Part shown: positions 63,632 through 64,000 of the stretch, piece after piece
Layout: each line of letters starts with the position of its first letter
Numbering within the stretch: the stretch's first letter is position 1
Assembly: GCA_963787675.1 (NCBI GenBank)
Contig: CAWBDV010000011.1
Span: 451,083 to 515,082, forward strand
Source of the DNA: JAJPKK01 sp963787675
GTDB lineage: Bacteria; Pseudomonadota; Alphaproteobacteria; Rhizobiales; Xanthobacteraceae
Length of the DNA stretch: 64,000 bases
Reading direction: 5' to 3'
The notes under the pieces: generated by a model
Told to the model about the DNA's origin: nothing
The model's input: only the letters and a program-made list of their open reading frames with translations
The model's database searches: none
Position numbers and translations under genes: made by a program

Positions 63632-64000
63632 CTACCACCGCACGAGCAATATTTCAGAGCAAAAGCCTGATCCCATTGCCAATAGCAGGCCGTGGCTGCC
63701 CGGCTCGGGAGGGCAGTTCTTAAAAACATCTTCAAGCACCAGAAGAATTGAGACCGAGAACAGGTTGCCGAAACGCCGGAGGCAATCCCATGATCGAGCC
63801 AAATCGCCCTGGCGCAATTGCAGCGTCTCGCGAGAATTGCCGCTGTATGCTCTGGATAGGCAAGCGTGTAGTCCGCAGCCCGACTTAGGCCAACTGCACC
63901 TCCCGCACAGCCGATACCAAAGATCGGCGTGCGCTTGATGTCGGGCCGCAAGCCCATGCGGTTGATCAATCTTGCATCAAGTGATGGGCTTGCGATGCCG
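63632..64000 (-). pseudogene. Type III polyketide synthase, broken by an internal deletion and frameshift (partial at window edge)
   Basis: The upstream frame reads GIASPSLDARLINRMGLRPD, KRTPIFGIGCAGGAVG (nucleophilic Cys in GCAGG) and ADYTLAYPEHTA. The end of the gene, in a different frame, reads ETLQLRQGDLARSWDCLRRF, NLFSVSILLVLEDVF and LLLAMGSGFCSEILLVRW. About 180 residues between these blocks, holding the catalytic His and Asn, are missing, and the junction near 63826-63840 changes frame. The rest of the gene lies beyond 64000. Loss of the synthase would disable the operon unless another PKS serves it. Confidence 0.8.

Overview
The window is high-GC DNA from an alphaproteobacterium, most likely a Hyphomicrobiales (Bradyrhizobium/Xanthobacteraceae-like) organism. 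The evidence is the combination of FlbD, SciP, a CtrA-type box upstream of minCDE, a short PmtA-type lipid methyltransferase, WaaF, REP-like palindromes ending in GTCAT/ATGAC, and many decayed copies of the ABC_sub_bind family that is expanded in these bacteria. This is inference from gene content; there is no rRNA in the window.

Region 1 (1-35 kb) is mostly backbone. It starts with a possible aromatic ring-cleavage catabolic trio (CnbZ-like protein, dienelactone hydrolase, ACMSD-like amidohydrolase; 0.2-2.7 kb), then a nucleoside deaminase, a GT-C-like membrane protein with the LPS heptosyltransferase WaaF, and a TPR-sulfotransferase. An ABC importer follows (two ATPases, binding protein, two permeases) joined to a cytoplasmic acetamidase/formamidase (8.3-14.9 kb). 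leuA (15.3 kb) is preceded by a short leader peptide with a Leu-codon run. Next are minCDE, the flagellar operon fliF-fliG-fliH-fliN-flbD, sciP, and fliK-flgD (all minus strand, 17-27.4 kb), then mnmA and pmtA. An IS5-like element sits in the loop of a REP-like palindrome (29.7-30.9 kb). A six-haem secreted cytochrome (31.1-34.1 kb) and tRNA-Met(CAT) close this part.

Region 2 (35-57 kb) is accessory and mosaic. Intact genes include a DUF4188 protein, a Bug-type binding protein, an NHL propeller, a flavoprotein with two cyclic-nucleotide-binding domains, a GH15 glucoamylase, a transketolase/E1-like enzyme, a dihaem cytochrome c, a PilZ protein, a secreted acetamidase paralogue and an outer-membrane barrel. 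Broken genes lie between them: at least four ABC_sub_bind remnants, an O-methyltransferase tail, a frameshifted repeat protein, a frameshifted tyrosine recombinase beside tRNA-Gly(CCC), a headless thiolase and an AhpD-like fragment. A 1.3-kb AT-rich islet with one unknown membrane protein is bracketed by 55-bp direct repeats (44.0-45.5 kb).

Region 3 (57-64 kb) holds the most unusual genes: a TIR-nSTAND-transmembrane-FGE fold protein whose FGE domain lacks the catalytic cysteines (a candidate NAD-cleaving defence/signalling protein), a secreted small protein with an inhibitor-cystine-knot cysteine pattern, a secreted orphan, and a type III polyketide operon (PKS, FAD oxidoreductase, methyltransferase) in which the PKS has lost its middle and is frameshifted.
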